From: Planctomycetia bacterium TMED53
GTDB taxonomy: Bacteria > Planctomycetota > UBA8108 > UBA1146
NCBI GenBank assembly: GCA_002167285.1
Contig: NHDG01000120.1
Location: forward strand, 1-35,703
Direction: 5' to 3'
Length of the DNA: 35,703 nucleotides
This document shows positions 33,682 to 35,703 of the stretch, piece by piece. Position 1 is the stretch's first letter. Each line of letters begins with the position of its first letter. The notes under the pieces were generated by a model, which saw only the letters and a program-made list of their open reading frames with translations, was not told where the DNA came from and searched no databases. Both the position numbers and the translations under genes were made by a program.

Positions 33682-34334
33682 ATCTCAGATTGGGGCTATT
33701 ACTCATCTTGGGAATCGGTGCGCTCTGCAGCTGTCAATACAGTGGAGAGCGCACCTTAAATCATGCCGAACCCAACTCCTTGGCGGTGAATGATTGCCGC
33801 GATTGCCTCGCCGCTTATACGGTCAATGGCTGGTGCCAACCCTGTGATCGCGGGTTCGTAGCGATGATCCCAATAGACTCCCGTGAATTTCACGACGCCC
33901 TCGATGCTCACGGTCACGAGGTCCCCGGGAACAGCCTGCAGTGCCAAGTGTGTCAACAAGCCTATGACGAAGATCAATTCTGTCCTCGCTGTAATCATGG
34001 ATACGTGTCTGGAAAGCTCTACTTTTCAAGGCTCAGTTGGTCCCTTGCCCGTGGAGAGCTGATCGAAAGGGAGCTCAGCTGTGAAGGATGCTCCGGAACC
34101 GACACCTCCCCGACTCAACTCGATTCCTTTCCCGATCGCTGCTCCGAATGCTTCTCCTGGTCGATCGGAAACCGCCAGTTCCTGACGATCGAAGGGGCCC
34201 AACAAGCCTGGAATCAACTCCAAAGACTGGCAGAAGCCCTGCGCCGCGAACAAGATTGCCACAATTGTGGGCTTCACAGCTTTTTTGGCTATTCTTGCCC
34301 CAATTGTGGAATAGGACCCATTCCTGAGGCTTAA
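33672..34334 (+). CDS. putative lipoprotein with eight CxxC motifs (four zinc-ribbon-like knuckle pairs)
   Basis: TTG 33672 gives 220 residues with a signal sequence (LRLGLLLILGIGALCSC) whose second cysteine fits a lipobox (L-C-S-C). ATG 33621 and TTG 33690 are alternatives, and none has a clear ribosome site. The start overlaps the end of the PKD gene by 10 bp. Eight CxxC motifs form four pairs: CRDC/CQPC, CQVC/CPRC, CEGC/CSEC and CHNC/CPNC. Within pairs the spacing and flanks recur (A-Y-x-x-x-x-x-C, then a G-Y or G-F tail), so the protein is built from duplicated ribbon units. The third pair has a longer insert. A link between two units (DALDAHGHEV) is helical. Function is unknown; metal binding is inferred from the cysteines. 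Confidence 0.75.
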   Translation: MPLNLRLGLLLILGIGALCSCQYSGERTLNHAEPNSLAVNDCRDCLAAYTVNGWCQPCDRGFVAMIPIDSREFHDALDAHGHEVPGNSLQCQVCQQAYDEDQFCPRCNHGYVSGKLYFSRLSWSLARGELIERELSCEGCSGTDTSPTQLDSFPDRCSECFSWSIGNRQFLTIEGAQQAWNQLQRLAEALRREQDCHNCGLHSFFGYSCPNCGIGPIPEA

Positions 34335-34474
34335 AGCCTCCCCCGCATCTCCCCTTTAAAGAGCCAATTAGGGAACTCCAGATTTTTTTGAAATTCCCTG
34401 TCCGACGATTCGGACCCTTCGGATATGGGGTTATGGGAAGGGGGGGCGCCGAAGGCGGGCTGGCGATCCCCCCC
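34326..34474 (+). other. stem-loop-rich non-coding segment after the Cys-rich lipoprotein gene
   Basis: Three separate stems are visible: GAGGC 34326-34330 with GCCTC 34336-34340 (the stop codon lies in this loop), GTCCGA 34400-34405 with TCGGAC 34410-34415 around CGAT, and a run of seven G (34440-34446) with seven C (34468-34474) enclosing CGCC/GGCG. With the terminator-like stem that follows at 34509, the 242-bp gap between convergent genes is almost continuously structured. It may be a 3' UTR, a terminator cluster or a structured RNA. Confidence 0.45.
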
Positions 34475-34508
34475 GACCCTTGTTGAATAGCACACACACC
34501 TCCTCGCA

Positions 34509-34548
34509 GGGTCCCCGGACGCAAAGTCTGGGGGCCCTGGATTATTTT
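34509..34548 (+). terminator. 12-bp stem-loop terminator candidate
   Basis: Positions 34509-34520 pair fully with 34526-34537 (two G-T wobbles) around the loop GCAAA, and ATTATTTT follows at 34541-34548. It suits termination of plus-strand transcription from the lipoprotein gene before it meets the convergent phosphatase gene at 34577. No T run exists for the opposite direction. Confidence 0.55.
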
Positions 34549-34576
34549 GGGGTGCCCTAAAATTATTCGAAGGTAT

Positions 34577-35146
34577 TTATCGAAGTGTCAGCTCTTCACC
34601 GGTGATCGCTTGAAAATGCTCCGGATACTCATCTTCAACCCACCGACGGAGATCCACTGGCTTTTCTCTTTCGATCAAACTGCGAAAATCATGGGGACCT
34701 TCATGACCACGGATACGGTGCCCATAAGGGATTCGGCGTAACTCCATCCATGAACTTTCGAGATCGTGACCCAGCTGATAATGCCGATAGAGGGCAGAGC
34801 CAAAACCGGTTTTGTCCTTCCCTCTTTTGCAATAGAGCAATAGAGGACGTGGCGAGTCTGATAACAAATCAAGAAACAGTGCCAATGCTTCAGGCCGCGG
34901 TAATCGTGAAGACCTCAAGTGGACATTGTGATACTCCACCCCCAATGACTCGAAATCGATCTCACCTTGGTAGGCATCGGATGATTCTCTTCGTCGCAGG
35001 TCGATGGCTGTGCGAATCTTCAAATCACTGAGAACCCTACTGAACCACTGAGGTGACTTAGACCCCCGCGCGATCCGCCAAGCCGCTGGAGGATCCAGCG
35101 GATGCAGGTTCGATTTAAAGAGGTGCCTGTAGATCCCGCTCAGCAT
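34577..35146 (-). CDS. dual-specificity/tyrosine phosphatase-like protein with altered active-site loop
   Basis: The 189-residue cytoplasmic protein resembles bacterial dual-specificity phosphatases of the Siw14/Y_phosphatase3 type: L-K-I-R-T-A-I-D-L-R-R-R-E-S near residue 43, and the P-loop P-L-L-L-Y-C106-K-R-G-K-D-K112-T-G. The nucleophile Cys106 is kept, but the phosphate-binding arginine of C-x5-R is Lys112 (codon AAA), and the usual histidine before Cys is Tyr105. The rest of the fold looks intact (GFGSALYRHYQLG, a helix, then a long C-terminal helix). Activity may be lowered or redirected, or the protein may bind phosphate without hydrolysis. ATG 35146 has no obvious ribosome site. Confidence 0.8.
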   Translation of the reverse strand: MLSGIYRHLFKSNLHPLDPPAAWRIARGSKSPQWFSRVLSDLKIRTAIDLRRRESSDAYQGEIDFESLGVEYHNVHLRSSRLPRPEALALFLDLLSDSPRPLLLYCKRGKDKTGFGSALYRHYQLGHDLESSWMELRRIPYGHRIRGHEGPHDFRSLIEREKPVDLRRWVEDEYPEHFQAITGEELTLR

Positions 35147-35166
35147 CGGTTAAACCATTTCCGTTC

Positions 35167-35186
35167 GGTCTCCCTGATGGGAGGCC
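35167..35186. promoter_or_regulatory. 8-bp stem-loop between divergent phosphatase and SDR genes
   Basis: GGTCTCCC at 35167-35174 pairs with GGGAGGCC at 35179-35186 (one wobble) around TGAT. It lies about 20 bp upstream of the phosphatase start and 130 bp upstream of the SDR start. It could be an operator or a leader hairpin; there is no T run. Confidence 0.35.
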
Positions 35187-35317
35187 ACTACGTAAAGTCG
35201 CCTTCTGATCCTGCTAAGTTGCCATCGTATCCTTCGCTGGACCAGAACTCTCGAGTTGAATCAGCGGGGAACTCTCTCGTAAACCCAGTTGATTTTGGCC
35301 GCTGAAATGGAGTCACC

Positions 35318-35703
35318 ATGGGCAGACCCGTCGCTCTCGTCACTGGCGCCAGTGCAGGAATCGGAACCAGCTTTGCAAAAGAGCTCGCTTGCCGGGGACA
35401 CGATCTCGTTCTCGTCGCCCGTCGCAAGGATCGACTCGAAGCACTGGCTGCGGAACTCCACAAGGAATACGGCGTGGATTGCCGCATCGAGACGGTCGAC
35501 CTTTCCAATTCGGAAGAGATCGCTCCCTTGGTCGAACGGCTCGTCGCGGATGGAATAGAAGTTGAAGTTCTCGTCAACAATGCGGGCTATGGCTTATCCG
35601 GTGCATTTCTTTCCAGAACATGGAAGGAGCATGAAGATTTTCTCCAGGTTCTTCTTCTCTCTGTGTGTGAACTGACCCACCGATTGCTCCCAGGGATGAA
35701 AGA
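35318..35703 (+). CDS. short-chain dehydrogenase/reductase, 3'-truncated by the window
   Basis: ATG 35318 follows TGGAG by 6 nt. The 128 visible residues begin MGRPVALVTGASAGIGTSFA, with the T-G-x-x-x-G-I-G nucleotide-binding motif, then LVARRKDRLEALA (the Arg-Arg after strand two favours NADP), TVDLS after strand three and LVNNAGYG. This is a classical SDR of the DltE/YqjQ-like group, an NAD(P)-dependent reductase. The catalytic Tyr-x-x-x-Lys lies beyond the right edge. It is divergent from the altered phosphatase. Confidence 0.9.
   Translation, partial: MGRPVALVTGASAGIGTSFAKELACRGHDLVLVARRKDRLEALAAELHKEYGVDCRIETVDLSNSEEIAPLVERLVADGIEVEVLVNNAGYGLSGAFLSRTWKEHEDFLQVLLLSVCELTHRLLPGMK

Noticed and set aside
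34075-34524. Minus-strand open frame of 149 codons across the Cys-rich gene and the structured gap
   Set aside because: It is antisense to a better gene, has low-complexity Gly/Pro/Arg composition and no recognisable domain.

Overview
The window looks like a piece of a Planctomycetota chromosome, probably from a marine or other aquatic lineage. This is inference from gene content, not from a marker gene. The clues are a lipoprotein sulfatase with the C-x-P-S-R formylglycine motif, PhoA-, PhoD- and purple-acid-type phosphatases, a secreted FAD oxidoreductase of the 'TPAGI' type, a PKD protein ending in two DANxDxSxD dockerin-like calcium loops, a PPi-type phosphofructokinase and many exported proteins of unknown function. 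No rRNA, tRNA, CRISPR array, insertion sequence or phage gene was seen. All genes look chromosomal and mostly intact.

Layout. Positions 2-5386 (+) hold a tightly coupled operon joined by ATGA overlaps. It encodes a cyclic-nucleotide-domain/[2Fe-2S]/FAD-NAD(P)/membrane cytochrome fusion, cut by the left edge, then a pentaheme cytochrome c, a Tll0287-like (DUF3365) monoheme protein and an exported FAD oxidoreductase. A chalcone-isomerase-like exported protein (+) follows and converges, with a 38-bp overlap, on a Tat-exported PhoA-type alkaline phosphatase (-). Next come a repeat-bearing non-coding stretch (7552-8029) and an OB-fold/membrane-protein pair separated by one in-frame stop. Positions 8773-14822 (-) read PhoD, two paralogous exported proteins, then an MFS transporter. 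Positions 14884-20847 hold a VWA/HEAT protein, an ABC-F ATPase (-), a purple acid phosphatase and the PPi-type phosphofructokinase. Positions 20864-24537 (-) encode an asymmetric heterodimeric ABC exporter, followed by the sulfatase (-). Positions 26138-30319 (+) form an operon of Nudix hydrolase, amidase, alpha/beta hydrolase-DUF1579 and a membrane-anchored protein. The right end carries YchF with a small membrane protein (-), a SixA-like phosphatase, the PKD/dockerin protein, a 16-cysteine putative lipoprotein, a cysteine phosphatase with a C-x5-K loop (-) and a truncated SDR (+).

How it works together. The first operon reads as a transmembrane electron route: NAD(P)H to FAD, [2Fe-2S] and heme b, then to periplasmic c-type hemes. 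The presence of cNMP domains suggests control by a small ligand. This is the strongest candidate for an undescribed system. Much of the rest concerns scavenging phosphate and sulfate esters outside the cytoplasm, plus export. Several start sites were moved from the longest reading frame to a start preceded by a good Shine-Dalgarno site or a proper signal peptide; each case is noted.
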